Positions 24,002 through 35,290 of a DNA stretch of 64,000 nt are shown one piece after another. Every line of letters begins with the position of its first letter. The stretch's first letter is position 1. Under the pieces are notes generated by a model that was given only the letters and a program-made list of their open reading frames with translations, was not told the origin of the DNA and did not search any database. The translations under genes and the position numbers were made by a program. Origin of the DNA: Symbiodinium kawagutii (taxonomy: Eukaryota; Sar; Dinophyceae; Suessiales; Symbiodiniaceae); assembly GCA_009767595.1 (NCBI GenBank), contig VSDK01012229.1, positions 30,532 through 94,531 on the forward strand, written 5' to 3'.

Positions 24002-24433
24002 TGCCCCCAGCTGACCTTTCGCAGCCGCGCGCTACGTCCGCTCTTGGCCTAGCCATAGCCTCGCCCGCGCCGCTGTTTGCGTTACATGTCCTAGCGACCT
24101 GGTTTCGCAGGGGCTACCTTTGCGGCGCACTTCGCCAGCCACTCGGGGGCGAGTTAAACACCCCAACCCGTCTAAGAGCTGTGCCTGACCTATCCCGTAA
24201 GCGGAGGCAGGTACAAGGAGAGCCGATCAGACCGTCCCAGAATTCGCATCGACGAATATGGCGATTAATTCATTGAGGTTAAGGCCCACGCGCCAAGACA
24301 CCGAACTGACCAAGGCTGGATTCCTTGTCTGCTCGGGAGAAGCTTATCGCTTTAACGAGTGGGAATTCAGGACTTAGATGAAGCATGAAGCCACCAAAGC
24401 TGAAGATCGCGGGGGGTTTGGTTCTATAAGGTA
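24002..24433 (+). other. 5' untranslated leader of copia-type element
   Basis: GC-rich sequence between primer-binding site and Gag. An open frame is present (23971-24276) but shows no Gag-like features. Confidence 0.4.
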
Positions 24434-25351
24434 GTGGAAGGACTGCGTGGGGACGCATACGCCGTTGCTGAGGATCTTGGGTCACAGGCTTTGAAATCGG
24501 CAGAGCTGTACAGGGTGGGAACGTCGATTGGCGGTCCGCTGTCGAGACAACCCCGAGGGAGCATGGCTCACGTCGCAAACGATGGTGGAAAAAGCTCCAG
24601 GAATTACCGTTTTGAGAAGCTCATGATACTCACCGCGGTACATGACGATCCCACGTTCAAGTCTGCGTCAGATGCACTGCTCAGACAGCATGGAAAGATC
24701 CATATCCCTGAAAGAAGGAATGGATCGGGTGGACTAAGGCCCGTTAATAAGCCAGGAAAATGAAAAGGAAAGTTCAAGCGCAGAAGATTCGCGCAGAAGG
24801 GGTGCAAAGGAAGTCAGAAAGGAGCTGGTTACGTCGCCGCGGATGGACCAGAATATGATGAATTGGATTCGATTATGGGCACCCCGCCACGGATGAACAG
24901 GAATCTATTGAAGAAGAAGACTATGAATTATGAGGAAGAAGATCCCGACGAGGACTTCGCGTACGTGGCTGAAGAGGATCCGCTCACAGCCGAAACTCTT
25001 GAGCTCAATGTGATGGCTGGATTCCTTGCGTGGGAGTCGTTCGACGAGGACAACCAAGAGCACCTTGCTATGCTCGCTGACTGTGTCCATGCTGAGCAGG
25101 CTGTATTGTTCGTCCGAGGAAAAGCGAAAGGAAAGGGAGGGCAGGCCAAGAGATTCCAGTCGCACTACCAACCTCGAATTTCGAACCCGTCGATTGAGGA
25201 GCGGCGGAAGAAGCTGGAAGAGTTGAAGATGAAGTCAACTTGCAAGAAGTGCGGCAAGAAGGGCCGTTGGGCCGGTGATGCAGAATGCCCGAAGGGACCT
25301 GTCAGACCCAATGAAAGCCCAGGCGCGCTATGCTACAGTCAAAACATATGA
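24434..25351 (+). pseudogene. Gag remnant with zinc knuckle
   Basis: Capsid-type coding remnant in two frames (24434-24763 and 24863-25351). The second is acidic and ends in a knuckle reading CKKCGKKGRWAGDAECPKG, close to the C-x2-C-x3-GHWAGDxxC form typical of dinoflagellate copia Gag, with Arg at the expected His. It would package element RNA in a particle. The frame break and the lost His show decay. Confidence 0.7.
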
Positions 25352-26179
25352 TGTCGCTGAAGCGTATTTCACCACGCGCCGCAAGCCACATCCCAAGTCA
25401 GTGGAAACTGCGCCTGCTGTTGAATGTTTTAAGTTTTAACGTGTCATCAACTCTTTCTTCCAATGAGGCAGGAAAAGCAGTGGCTATATAGAGCTGAGAG
25501 ACGTAAGTCTAGCGATGACCGCGCCCTCTGGATTAAATAAGTAGCATCGTGGGCATTGTCACGCCTGGTGCCACACCTGAGGGGTCATCGACCGACCGTG
25601 TTGCCTACGTGGGAGCATTTAGCCCTGGTGACTTCGAAGACGACGATTTCGAAGTGGATGAAGGTCAGGTCCATGTACATGATCCGCATGCCATGGCGCA
25701 TATGATAGAGGATGCAGTCCCTGATGCAAAGATCAAGTTCAACCTACGCTGATGTACTGATGAACAACCCTGGATACCTCGACTGGGGATTCACGCAGGA
25801 ATGTCCAAGCCCGTAGTGTGAAGTACTTCGGGAGCACCGATGGAGCTTGGGAAATGCCAGGGATGAGCAAGTTGACCTCTACATCCAGAATCGGCCCAAG
25901 CCCATCTCTCAGGAACTTCATGCGATGGGTGGTGACCTTGGCGTGGCATTGACGCTCCACTGAACGTGATGAGCGCCACCAGCAGCCATTGGCGCCATTG
26001 GCCCCGCGGTTTTCGTTCACCCGTGGCGCACTTTCGCTGCGCGCTTAGGATTTCATCGCCCCGCAGCACTCGCAGAAACTTTGCGAGGCGCGAGGAGATC
26101 CGGTAGTTCCGATGGCTGTAAGGTATGCGAACTGTTGATGGCAAACGCATCAATAAATGAGTCTACGCACATTTAAGTA
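25352..26179 (+). pseudogene. Decayed Gag-Pol linker
   Basis: Short open pieces only, including an acidic one at 25549-25752. A ~36-base segment (TTGACCTCTACATC words) near 25866-25901 recurs near 26247-26282, an internal duplication. No intact domain. Confidence 0.45.
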
Positions 26180-27079
26180 TTGAAGGGCATAGTTTTATTA
26201 CTCGGCGCTGTAGAAATTGATCAGTGCAACCCCCCGTTCAGAGATGAACGCGTTGACCTCTACATCAGGAACCGTCAAAAGAAAGAGTTCATTCCTCCAG
26301 GAAGAACCCGAGTATCAAAGCTGTCATTGTTGGAGAAGAAGCGAGCACCTTGCGCAGGAGGATGCCCCAAACATGCGCTGAACAAAGCTGGTTCCAACCC
26401 ACGCCAGATCAGAGAGACATGCATGGTTTGTGGACGCGGAAAGACATATCCAAGACCCCAAGTTGCTCCACAGTTTGATCCTGCACCCTACCTGCGTGCC
26501 AACGCAGACCACCGTGGAAGCAACCGCAGAGTCCACAAGACATGGTGTAAGGATCGTCAAGTCTACATCAATGAGGTACCCGAACATGAGTGGAAGAATG
26601 CCCAAGGAGTACCCCAAGCTGTTGCTGACTCCAGCAAACGGGTAGTTGACGTTGCTTCACGTGCTGTAGAAGAAGTGACGCTCTCACAGGATGCTGCCAC
26701 GGAAGTTGTCAAACAGTTTGTGAAGATCCAGAACCGATCATTGCTGAACAGGAATGAAGCCAGCAGCGCTGAACTCATTTCAGGCTTGCGAGATTGCATT
26801 GATGCTCATTCTGACAAGGACATCGCCCTGTTAACGCCTCCAACTGGATCGCCTGAGCGCATGCCCATCCGATCAAGCCCATCAAGGCCATCTGGCTACG
26901 TTGCTGTAGCAGAGAGGAACGAGGTACCGGAAGCCAGTTTGCCACTCATTAATTCTGTCAAGGACAAAGGAAAAGTTTGGGTGTTGATTGACGAGGAAAT
27001 GGAATTCCATTTTTCGTGGAGAAGAATGGCGAAAAAGAGCCGAGAAGATCATGCCAAAGATCATCCAGAAGGACCGTGA
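26180..27079 (+). pseudogene. Polyprotein segment with Cys-rich motif
   Basis: The 299-codon frame starts with DLYIRN, then a Cys-rich run (CAGGC at about residue 67, then ETCMVCGRGKTY). The rest is helical and polar with no named domain, ending at VWVLIDEE, which is the start of the protease. The Cys spacing suggests zinc binding, but the family is not known to me. Confidence 0.5.
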
Positions 27080-27290
27080 CGCTGGGGCCAACTTCATCGG
27101 CGTTGGTCATGCCAAGCGCAGTGGAGTGTACAAAATTCACCTTGCAATCCAGCTTGAGCCAAGCGGATTGAAGTTAAAGGGATCATTCAACTCAACTGAG
27201 TTGAGTGGAAGCCGCAATCCACTCTTGCTGAGTTTGCCAGCGCAATCCAAACTAGGATTCATCAAGGATTGTGTGTAAAGGAACATGTTG
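26960..27290 (+). pseudogene. Retroviral-type aspartic protease remnant
   Basis: VWVLIDE corresponds to the hydrophobic-D-T/S-G active site. After a frame change the next frame continues RGEEWRKRAEKI, GVGHAKRSGVYKIHL, then NPLLLSLPAQSKLGF, a run characteristic of the protease region of dinoflagellate copia polyproteins. The catalytic Asp remains, but the Thr/Ser-Gly is disrupted by the frameshift. Confidence 0.6.
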
Positions 27291-27599
27291 CTTGTACTCG
27301 TGAGATTGCCCTGGATCAAGACTGCCGCTTGCCAGGTGAGTATCGGCAGGATTGCTCATGTTCTGCATCAATGAGCGCCTTGAAGATCCTTTGCCATGGC
27401 CCATGTCAACGCTCATCAGCGATGATGTTGAAGATGTTGAGACACATGGTGTCAATTTAGTTCTTGCCGGTGAGAAGGTACATCATGCAGACAAACCGGC
27501 CACCGTTATCATGTTTGGGGTCGAATCTGTTGGAATTGCTGACAGGAGCCACCAACAGTCCAAAGAGCTTTGCAAGTTCATCAAGAGCCTGGATCAAGG

Positions 27600-28247
27600 A
27601 TCACATTCGTTGACCCTGGGAAATGACCAGCGCATCAACATCCTGGACAAGGACATGAGAGCCAACTTCCCTCAGATCTTGGGAAGGGCCAACAGGTCAG
27701 AAGTATTCTACCTCGACTGCCGGCGAGTTGGAGATCCTGCAAGAGACAAGAACCTTCGAGACCACGCTGCGTTGGAACAAATCCGTGCAACTTGGCATTG
27801 GGCAACGCGCCAAAAAGCAAAGAATGGATTCCAATGTTTGAAACGTTCAAACGCCTGATCAATGAGAGACTGCGTGCGCCTTTTACTGAGAAGGTGGTTG
27901 TCCTCGCGTTTTGCAAATGGGGACGTCGCAGGAGCCCGGCGACGGGACATGTTCTACAAGATCGCTTGACAAATCATGGACTGAATGTCAGAGTGAAGCA
28001 TTTGTCCGAGGGCAAGTTCTGGAACAAGGCATGCTGGGGAAAATGTGACGATTGTATGAGAAGAACCCCTGAGGCAAAGGATGCATACAAGAAAGGCGTG
28101 GAAAAATTCGCAAAGCAGTGGCATGGGTCCCGCCATATTCGCAAAGCGTTGAGAGGTAAAGTTTTTCATTATCTAACGAAACCTGATGCAACCAAGACAC
28201 CTGGTGCATCTGAAGCTGCTAGCGCATGTGGATCACAGAGCGCTTGA
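27600..28247 (+). pseudogene. RapZ-C-like domain in copia polyprotein
   Basis: Two overlapping frames together read like the C-terminal domain of the RapZ/YvcJ family. First comes VFYLDCRRVGDPARDKNLRD (where RapZ has a DCRgxxNP segment), then, after a frame change near 27790-27850, VVVLAFCKWGRRRSPATGHV, matching the C-x2-G-x2-RS loop of that domain, then VRVKHL. In RapZ this domain binds regulatory RNA or a metabolite, but its role in a retroelement is unknown. It is followed by a Cys pair (CDDC) and a basic tail. Assignment is by motif memory and needs a profile search. Confidence 0.45.
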
Positions 28248-28279
28248 CTTGAAGAAAAAAGACGTTCCTGTGAAGAAAA

Positions 28280-29588
28280 AACTTGCGGATGAAAAAGAAA
28301 CTGAAGCTGGAATTGGAGCAGGTGAGAAGATGGGAGGACGTCAAGAAGGAACGTGTGAAGGATGAGCCAAAAGATAAACGTGATCGTGAAAGAGGATGCC
28401 GTCGACGAAGAGATGACAGCAGTAGGAATAGGCCATGTGAAGAAGAAGAAGAGGAATCGCAATCAGACGTGTTGGGCCGAAAGAGAACCCTGACCTTTCC
28501 CTCGGTCCAAAGTCTGAAGATTCAAACCGTGAAGCAAGTGATGTTTCCTTGCTTGAAGATCTTCTCAGTCCATACTTGGATGAGAAGAAGGCAATGGAAA
28601 GGATTTGCAAGGAGTGCATGGTAAGAGTGTAGAGTGTTTTCAGACTTTCCACTATCGCAAGTGGACTACCCCCTGGACAAGCGCAAGAAGTACTACTTCA
28701 ATCTAATCTTGTCTGTCAGTGACAAGTACTTGAAGGAAGTTCCCGGAAGTGCTGCCAACATGCTGGAAGACATCGTTTTCGAGATGAGTGAAGAAAAAAG
28801 ATACTGCTGCATCGTCATCATCTGATCCCAGAGATGTCCAGATGGAAGAGATGAAATCGATGTTGGCGCAGATGCAACAAAGCATCATTCAACTCCAGAA
28901 ACGTCGACCTGAAGTGACCCTCAAAGCTTCCAAGTTCGAGTCAAAGGAGTCTGAAAAGGAAAAGGACGATGGCTATGATGATTCCAGGCCCGACAACGAC
29001 GCAGACGACAAGCCCGAAGAGGAGAAGAAAGATGAAGGGAAAGAGAACGGAAAGATCAAGTTGGTTCCCAGACAAACAGATCAACGCCCTCCTGAATGGA
29101 AGCAGCCAGAGAAGCCAACAGAACCAAAAGCAGCCCCCTAAAATCCACCAAAGACGGACATTCATGCGTCGTATAGGATGTCCAGCATCCTTCAGCTCGT
29201 CAAGACCTTGCTAGGTTTGACGTTGGCTCTGAGAACCCGCGCAGGAGTTGCCAGCGATCGAAGCTTTGAGGGGCAACGCGCGAAGCGCAACTTCATGCTG
29301 TGGATTCCCATCCGTGCTTCGGGCCGCCCGAAAGTGCAAGTCAACGCAAAGTTCGACGCATGGAATGCATACTTGGTGCATCATCTTGGGATAGCCAGCT
29401 TGTACTTTAGTTGGCAGTATCTTGTAAGTTGCGGCGTCATGTGCGCAAGTGTTTACATCTTAGCGATGTTCACTATGTTCGGCAGGGTCAGTTGGATGAG
29501 TTGCAAATATCTTATTGTTTTTGTTGGGCTTGCTAAATTGCCTATGTTTGTGGCCAAAAAACATGTGAGAAGCGACTTGGAGAACTGA
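28280..29588 (+). pseudogene. Charged polyprotein linker, decayed
   Basis: Lys/Glu/Asp/Arg-rich frames (28283-28624, 28788-29141) with helical heptads (QMQQSIIQLQKRR), then a basic frame 29178-29588. They are consistent with the low-complexity linker before integrase. No domain is recognised. Confidence 0.45.
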
Positions 29589-29589
29589 G

Positions 29590-30530
29590 GGAACTTGGCT
29601 TCTTCAGCATTTGCAAATCAATTTTTTTCTTTCAAGTGCATGTGGATTCTAGCATGTGTGGTGTGATTCAAGAAATTTGACACGTTTGCTTGATATGACT
29701 GCCATGATTGATTTCACGGTGTGTGTTTGAAAGTGCTCACGAAAGCATATGTGAAGAAACTGGTGATTTTGTTATTTTGCGTTTAGCGTGTTAACAAAAA
29801 TTTGCCAAATCTTTTTTTCCAACCATGTCAAAGTTTGCAGTGCTCAGTTGCTGACAAAATGACCACCGTCAATTAAGATTCTCTAACCATAACGATAGCC
29901 AGAAATATCTATTTGTGTGTAAATAACAAATTGTACAAGAAGGTTAAAAAGTTCATAAACATGTAAAAAAATGTTTTTTGTTTTGGTCAAAATGGGTCAA
30001 AAATAAATCAAAAATTTATCAAACATGTATAAAACATGTTTCAAAAATTTAAAGAAGATGTTTTTTGAAAAAAAGATATTCAAAAAATGTATCAGATATG
30101 TGCAAGACGTGTTCAAAAATGTATAAAAGATGTGTTTTGAACGGAACAGTAGTCAAAAACAGAAAAATTGTTGAAATATGTAAAAAATGTTTCAAACATG
30201 TATACAAAAGTTGCGTTTGGATGACCAAAGTCTCCCAAAAATCAAAAGGAATTCTTCTGTATAAAATATGCAAAAATTGTCCAAATATGTAGAAAAGTGT
30301 GTTTTGTTCAAAAATATACAAAAGATGCCAGAAATCAAAAATTATACGCAACATATTCATATATATATCCAATATCAATATTGGGGACAACATGTACCAA
30401 CCACAGAGGCAATACAACAGATAGAAGCATATAAACATATGTATAACATGTGCAGTGTTGACCAAATCTTTACCAGCGTATACACCTGACATGAAAGTGA
30501 AACATACTAGTTCTGCGCTGTGGCGGCTCA
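29590..30530. repeat. AT-rich repetitive stretch inside the copia element
   Basis: Strongly AT-rich, with diffuse repeats of ATGTATAAAA and AAAAATGT words from about 29940 to 30330. It interrupts the polyprotein between the charged linker and integrase. It may be a nested insertion, though no terminal repeats or target duplication were found. The 182-codon minus-strand frame here is a composition artefact. Confidence 0.6.
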
Positions 30531-30546
30531 TTGAGCCGCCTTTTTT
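30520..30546 (+). other. GC hairpin followed by T run
   Basis: GGCGGCTCA-T-TGAGCCGCC followed immediately by TTTTTT. It has the shape of an intrinsic (or Pol III-type) terminator in an AT-rich setting. Whether it functions is unknown. Confidence 0.5.
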
Positions 30547-30899
30547 CCCAACGCGCAAATGTTTGATAGATTTCGATATAGAAATGAAATAGATCAAAAT
30601 GCCCAGATGGATTGCAAAGCAGCAAGCTCAAGGTGCTGGAACATGGACAAAAAATTCAAAATTGCAACCGAGCATTGCCAACGCATGCAAAATGTTAGTT
30701 TTTCAAAACGTTGCAGACACAATGCGAATTTTGAACGAAGGAGTTCAAGTTCGAAAAATCAAATGTTTTTGCAGGAAAAATACGCGGGGAACTTGTAAGT
30801 TTTGCGTGTTGAATTTGGTATATTTAGCAACGAATAATAAAAACAACCAAGAGACAAGTTCTCCAAGTGTACTTGCAGAGGGTTTCAAGTTGTGAAGAC

Positions 30900-31430
30900 T
30901 GAGATCGAGGAGACCAAACCTGATTTGGTTGTAGCCATCCAGCAGATGGATGACAATCAGACCCCAGTTGAAGACACATGGCTGAGAAGTGTTTCCATTC
31001 ACTGTCTGATGGGCAAGTTGGTGATGCTGGCAGAACAACCCAATCGAAGAGGAGAAGTTTGGTATCTTGGAGGTGTACGGGACAAGCGGTGATTTGGCCA
31101 TAGGCGCTTGCTGCCGACGCATGGCAGAACCTCTGGTTGATTGGTGCAGCCAACGCTCACGATATGAGTTCCCAAGGAGCATCAACGCCATTGGAGAGTT
31201 TGAGCTTCTTGAGAATTCTAAATTCTTCGTTGAATGATTCAATGAACAGATTTGAAGTTGATGTCACTGCTGAAGCCAGACAAGACGATGCAGACATGCA
31301 GGGAGAACTTGACGAGATCAGAGAGGAAAAGGTAGATCTTGACATAGCGCTGCCTGACTCAGAACAACCCCTTGTGATGCAGAGTTTTGGATATCAGTCA
31401 ACTTGAAGGACTGAGAGGAGAAAAGTGTGG
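30900..31430 (+). pseudogene. Polyprotein segment before integrase
   Basis: Frames 30892-31092 and 31137-31406 read EIEETKPDLVVAIQQMDD and later DMQGELDEIREEKVDLD. They are in the position of the sequence preceding the integrase zinc-binding region, interrupted by stops. Confidence 0.4.
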
Positions 31431-32621
31431 AGCAGAGTTCCAAGAAAAGCCAGAGTGGCGATCCGCCGATTGCGCAACATGCTGGGACACAAGCCAAAAG
31501 ATGTTATGATTCAAATCTAGAAAGGCGCAAAAGCTGGTCCTGAACTTGTGCAAGCTGCCAAGCATTTCAAATGTGATGCGTGTTCAGTTGCACATGAAGG
31601 AGATAAGACACGCCCTGTGCCTGCGCCGTCCAGATTTGAAGTTAACCGCAGTCACTGTCGATGTGTTCGAGACTCACGACGACGAAGGACACCGTCACAG
31701 TTGGATATTCCATTCTATTATGGTACATGCTACCGCCAAGTGGTTCATGTAGTTGATGACGGTGGCCAACCCGCGTCCAGCAAATGTCTAGAGAAGTTTA
31801 CCCAACATTGGGCAAGTTGGGCTGGATGGCCTCGAGTCCTATGCGCGGGCAACCGGGGAGCGTTTGCAAAAGGTCTTCGGGATAGAAGAGTCCAAATCCG
31901 CACCGCTGCGTTGGAAAGTCCTGAACACATAGGCAGGGGAGAAAGACATGGAGGAATCGTCAAGAAAACTTGGCGACGAGTTTGCCGAGAGCTGCGCATC
32001 ATCGGCAAGGCACAAGCCGAGATCGCAATGGCCTGGCCAGCATTGTGACCGAGAAGAACGAGTACATCCGTCATGGGGGATTTTCTCCCGTGCGATGGGT
32101 ACTTAGGAGAAGATGTCGTGGAGCAGGAAATCTTCTTGATGAAGATGAATTTGCTGACCTTGGTGTGATTGAAGCCTCTCTTGATGGAAACGCAGCATTT
32201 GGTGTCCGATCAAGTCTACGTCGTGCGGCGCGCAGAGCCCTAGTGCATCAGGATTGTCGCCGTCGAGTGAAATCTGCGCTGCTACGTAACGCAGCGCCAT
32301 TGCCAGGCAAGTACTCTGCTGGTGATCTGGTGTGTTACCGTATCAACAGATTGCAAGGCCAAGCCGGAAGAGTTGAACCCCAATGGGGCTCAGTAAGTCG
32401 CATCGTCGGATTTGACAACAAGACTGCCCGGGTTATCGATGGAGGAATTCCGGTCGCATCTTCGTTGAGCAAGTTGAGACCATGCGCTTCTGCTGAAGCC
32501 CTTTCTTATTCCATCATCAAACAGACTTGTGTGCCTGGACAAGATCAAGGAGAAGTATATGAGGAGCAAAGGTGCATTGACCAGGGTGACGATGGCAATG
32601 TCGCTGACTATGAAGGCATCT

Positions 32622-32623
<2 letters not shown>
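31430..32623 (+). pseudogene. Integrase remnant (copia, rve core and C-terminal part)
   Basis: Integrase would insert the cDNA. Visible in changing frames: LGHKPKDVM (zinc-binding region), CDACSVAHEGDK, the first catalytic Asp in VTVDVFETHDDEGHR (frame from 31546), the second motif as AGNRGAFAKGL where a DRGxEF-type motif is expected (Asp replaced by Asn), and the third as ESPEHIGRGERHGG with its Glu. The C-terminal part (HGGFSPVRWVL, DEDEFADLGV, SKLRPC) is well preserved in frame 31970-32623. The split frames and lost Asp mean no activity. Confidence 0.8.
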
Positions 32624-32652
<29 letters not shown>

Positions 32653-32837
32653 GCAAATGAGAAGAGTACGATTTCGGGATGATGGACTTGGAGCGATGGC
32701 GCGAACTCCAATACCTCCGCTTGGAAAGCCCGTGCCCAGGACTGTTGAGAGAAGACGTTCTTCCGCAACAGAACCACGGGCAGAACCTGATGGTGAACTG
32801 TTCCCGCCATCAAGACGAGGGTCCATTGCTGAACCGA

Positions 32838-32847
32838 NNNNNNNNNN
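32838..32847. other. Assembly gap (10 N)
   Basis: Ten unknown bases. The flanks are near copies of each other (GGTCCATTGCTGAACCGA before, GGTCCATGGCTGAACCGA after), so the join may duplicate a contig end or mark a small tandem repeat. Confidence 0.98.
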
Positions 32848-32999
32848 GGTCCATGGCTGAACCGAATGTTGAAGAAGATGATCCAGCCAACGCTGAAATC
32901 TTCCCAGATGCTAGACCGGTAGGAGAAGAAGCTGAAGGTACAGCAAGCTTAGCTTCCAAGTTATAGAACAGAAGAGCCAAGAGATCCGAAAGAAGTTGA

Positions 33000-33837
33000 A
33001 GGACTTAGCCAACCCATTTGGAAAGTCAAACAGAACTTGGGGAGAGTGCAGAGCGTTCATGGCAGATCGAGTTGAAGGAGCTGAGGTGTACATGAAGCGC
33101 AAGAAGAAATATGTTTCCAAGAAAAGCAAAGGAGGCGCCGGGAAGGTGTTTAATGCGGCAAACTATTTTAGCAAAGAAGAGGGCCAGAAGCTTCTAGATG
33201 ATGGCCATCAGGTCATCGGCGCCCAATGGGTGGATGTTGACAAAAACGAACCGTTCCGCACGCCGCAAAATCAAAATATCCTTCCGAAATACAAAGGACG
33301 TCTTGTTGTTGGAGGGGGCCAAGAATCTGGCAATCAAAGATCGGATTCTCCGACTTGGGATACAGAGGCGCAAAAAATAATCTTTTCATTTGCGGCCTCT
33401 CGACGGCTGCGAGTCAGCAGCGGCGACGTAACTAACGCATATTTCCAAGGTGAAGCCATGGATCGTATGTTACTACTGAAACCTCCGAAAGAAGGTCTTG
33501 AGGAAGAGGAGCTGGAAGATGGGCAGCTCATGCTCGCGCGAGTTCCCGTCTATGACTCTGGAAGGAAGTTTAGGAAAAGGATTCGCCGAGACATGACTGA
33601 GAAGGGCATCAAGGAAAACAGGCTTTTCCGAGCTCTTTACACACTTTGACCGGTGACAACGGCGAAGTTATTCTCATGCTCGGTACCCATGTTGATGATT
33701 TGATTTGGGCATGCGAGCCGGAAGCCCAACACATCATCGACGAGCTACTTCAAACCTTTCAATGCGGAAAAGTTGAGACTGGTAAGTTTCGCTTTTGCGG
33801 AAAAGACATCGACCGGGACGATGACTTCAACATCTAA
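33000..33837 (+). pseudogene. Reverse transcriptase remnant (copia)
   Basis: Frame 32996-33649 carries IGAQWVDVDKNEP and KGRLVVGGGQ (the copia RT entry), RSDSPT, then SSGDVTNAYFQGE containing the motif A Asp. After a stop at 33647-33649, frame 33646-33837 carries GTHVDDLIWA, the catalytic motif in HVDD form (usually YVDD). It ends at another stop. Confidence 0.85.
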
Positions 33838-34830
33838 GTCGCTTGTGCGGATAGCGCAAGGAAGATTCGCGCAGCAGACATCGCGCCAGAGCGCCTACTT
33901 GGAGACCCACTCAATGCAGAAGAGAAGACAGCGATGAAGTCAATTGCTGGAAGTCTTGCCTGGATTTCCAGACAATGCCGACCGGACCTGTCATATCGCG
34001 TTTCGCGAGTGCAATCCACTTCGGCGAATGGATGCGTCGCCGATCTTCACAAGGCCAGCAAGCACGTCGACTACGCTATCGCTACTGCGGAGCAAGGATT
34101 GACCTTTAAGTCAGGTATCCTCATTTGAAACCTGAATGACCCGATGATCACTTGTGTCATCTCGGATGTGCCTCACGTGAACGAGAGCGAGGACATGATC
34201 ATCAATGGCCACGCGCGTCGCGAACCACATCGTTCGCAAGGTGGAAGGATATAGTACCGGACCAGATCCGCTGCGCGAAGAAGAGGAAGGTGGAACACGC
34301 GTCTTTTCATTTTCTAGCGCAATTCTAGGTCGAGTGTGCAGAGCGACCATGCAAGCTCAAGCTTACTCGCCTCAGGCAGGTGCGCAAGAAGGAGACCGCG
34401 TAAGGGCGGCAGTATGCGACATCTTCGGGAGACTGGACAAGAAACATTGGGAGCGTTCCGCTTCAATGTTCATGAAGCAAGTCTGGTTCTCCGACTGCAG
34501 ATCAGCAGTTGACGCGCTACTGAACCCATGTGCCACAAAGGCAGCCGACAAGGGACGGTCGATAGAATTTGCCTGATTTAATGAGGCAAAGTTTACGGAG
34601 AGTGCCTGGAGAAGAAGAAAGAGATCCATTCTTGCAAGACGAGAAACCGAAGGAGACCACGGACATTGTGAGGTGGACAGATGCCCAAGTGATGACCGCA
34701 AACCTTCTTACAAAAGGGATGGGCCCTGCCAAGTTGATCCGAGAACTTGGAACAAATCGATGGAAATCGGGCAGCCGATCAATGCAGTTATCGTCAAGAA
34801 GGCAAAGCAATTTCAAAGAGGAAGATTGAC
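33838..34830 (+). pseudogene. RT thumb and RNase H remnant (copia)
   Basis: GSLAWISRQCRPDLSYRVSR (33947-34006) is the conserved stretch between RT and RNase H. SDVPHV, WFSDCRSAVDALL (34485-34523) and KGRSIEFA are RNase H pieces, and TANLLTKGM (34700-34726) is the usual C-terminal signature. Several frames and stops separate them. Confidence 0.75.
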
Positions 34831-35129
34831 GCAAAAACCGGGTGAATATCAAATGGAGCAAGACATTGTGACTGTTGTGCGCGATACAGACAGGATGAAA
34901 TCAAATCCTGACCTACCCTATCGATTTCGTACTGCCTGGACCAGGAAATCAGGTAGATGGCAGCAGACTGAGGATGGAGTATCCCACGAAAGTCTGAAAG
35001 ACCCAGAAGAGAGAATCTACCCAGTGGAAATGACGGTTGCTGTTTTCCACAACGAGAGGAAGAGGACTTGAGTTAGGGCGGCGATTTTTGTGTACAGATT
35101 TCCAGCCATCACACCCACAGAATCACGGG

Positions 35130-35285
35130 TGTGAAGCTGTGTTGATTTGCTTGCTTAGCTTGCGTGTGGTGGCTTGCTACCCAAGCATCGCTTCATGTAA
35201 AGTTTACAGTGCTAGCTAATTTGTTTTCACCGCAGAGTGCACTTTTGAGTCAAGCTGCGATAAGAAACCGTTGCCGGTTTTCACA
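35130..35285 (+). repeat. 3' LTR of copia-type element
   Basis: 156 bases, begins TGTGAAGCTGTGT and ends GGTTTTCACA. No strong polypurine tract sits immediately upstream (bases before it read CAGAATCACGGG). The best purine run is near 35052-35067. Confidence 0.95.
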
Positions 35286-35290
35286 CATAT

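Larger units (their letters stand above)
23830..35285 (+). mobile_element. Ty1/copia-type LTR retrotransposon, 11.46 kb, decayed
   Basis: The boundaries are firm: 156-bp LTRs at both ends, LTR termini TGTGAA...TTCACA, and a perfect 5-base target duplication CATAT (23825-23829 and 35286-35290). The order is Gag, zinc finger, protease, RapZ-like segment, integrase, RT, RNase H, which is the copia order (integrase before RT). The reading frame changes many times and stops interrupt every domain, so the copy cannot make its polyprotein. The LTRs differ at about 9 of 156 positions, so the copy is old compared with the two YR elements. An AT-rich stretch inside (29590-30530) may be a later insertion. 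A 10-N gap lies at 32838-32847. Confidence 0.95.

Noticed and set aside
30049..30597. 182-codon minus-strand ORF
   Set aside because: It lies in a very AT-rich, repetitive stretch and has Phe/Ile/Tyr-rich composition without domains.
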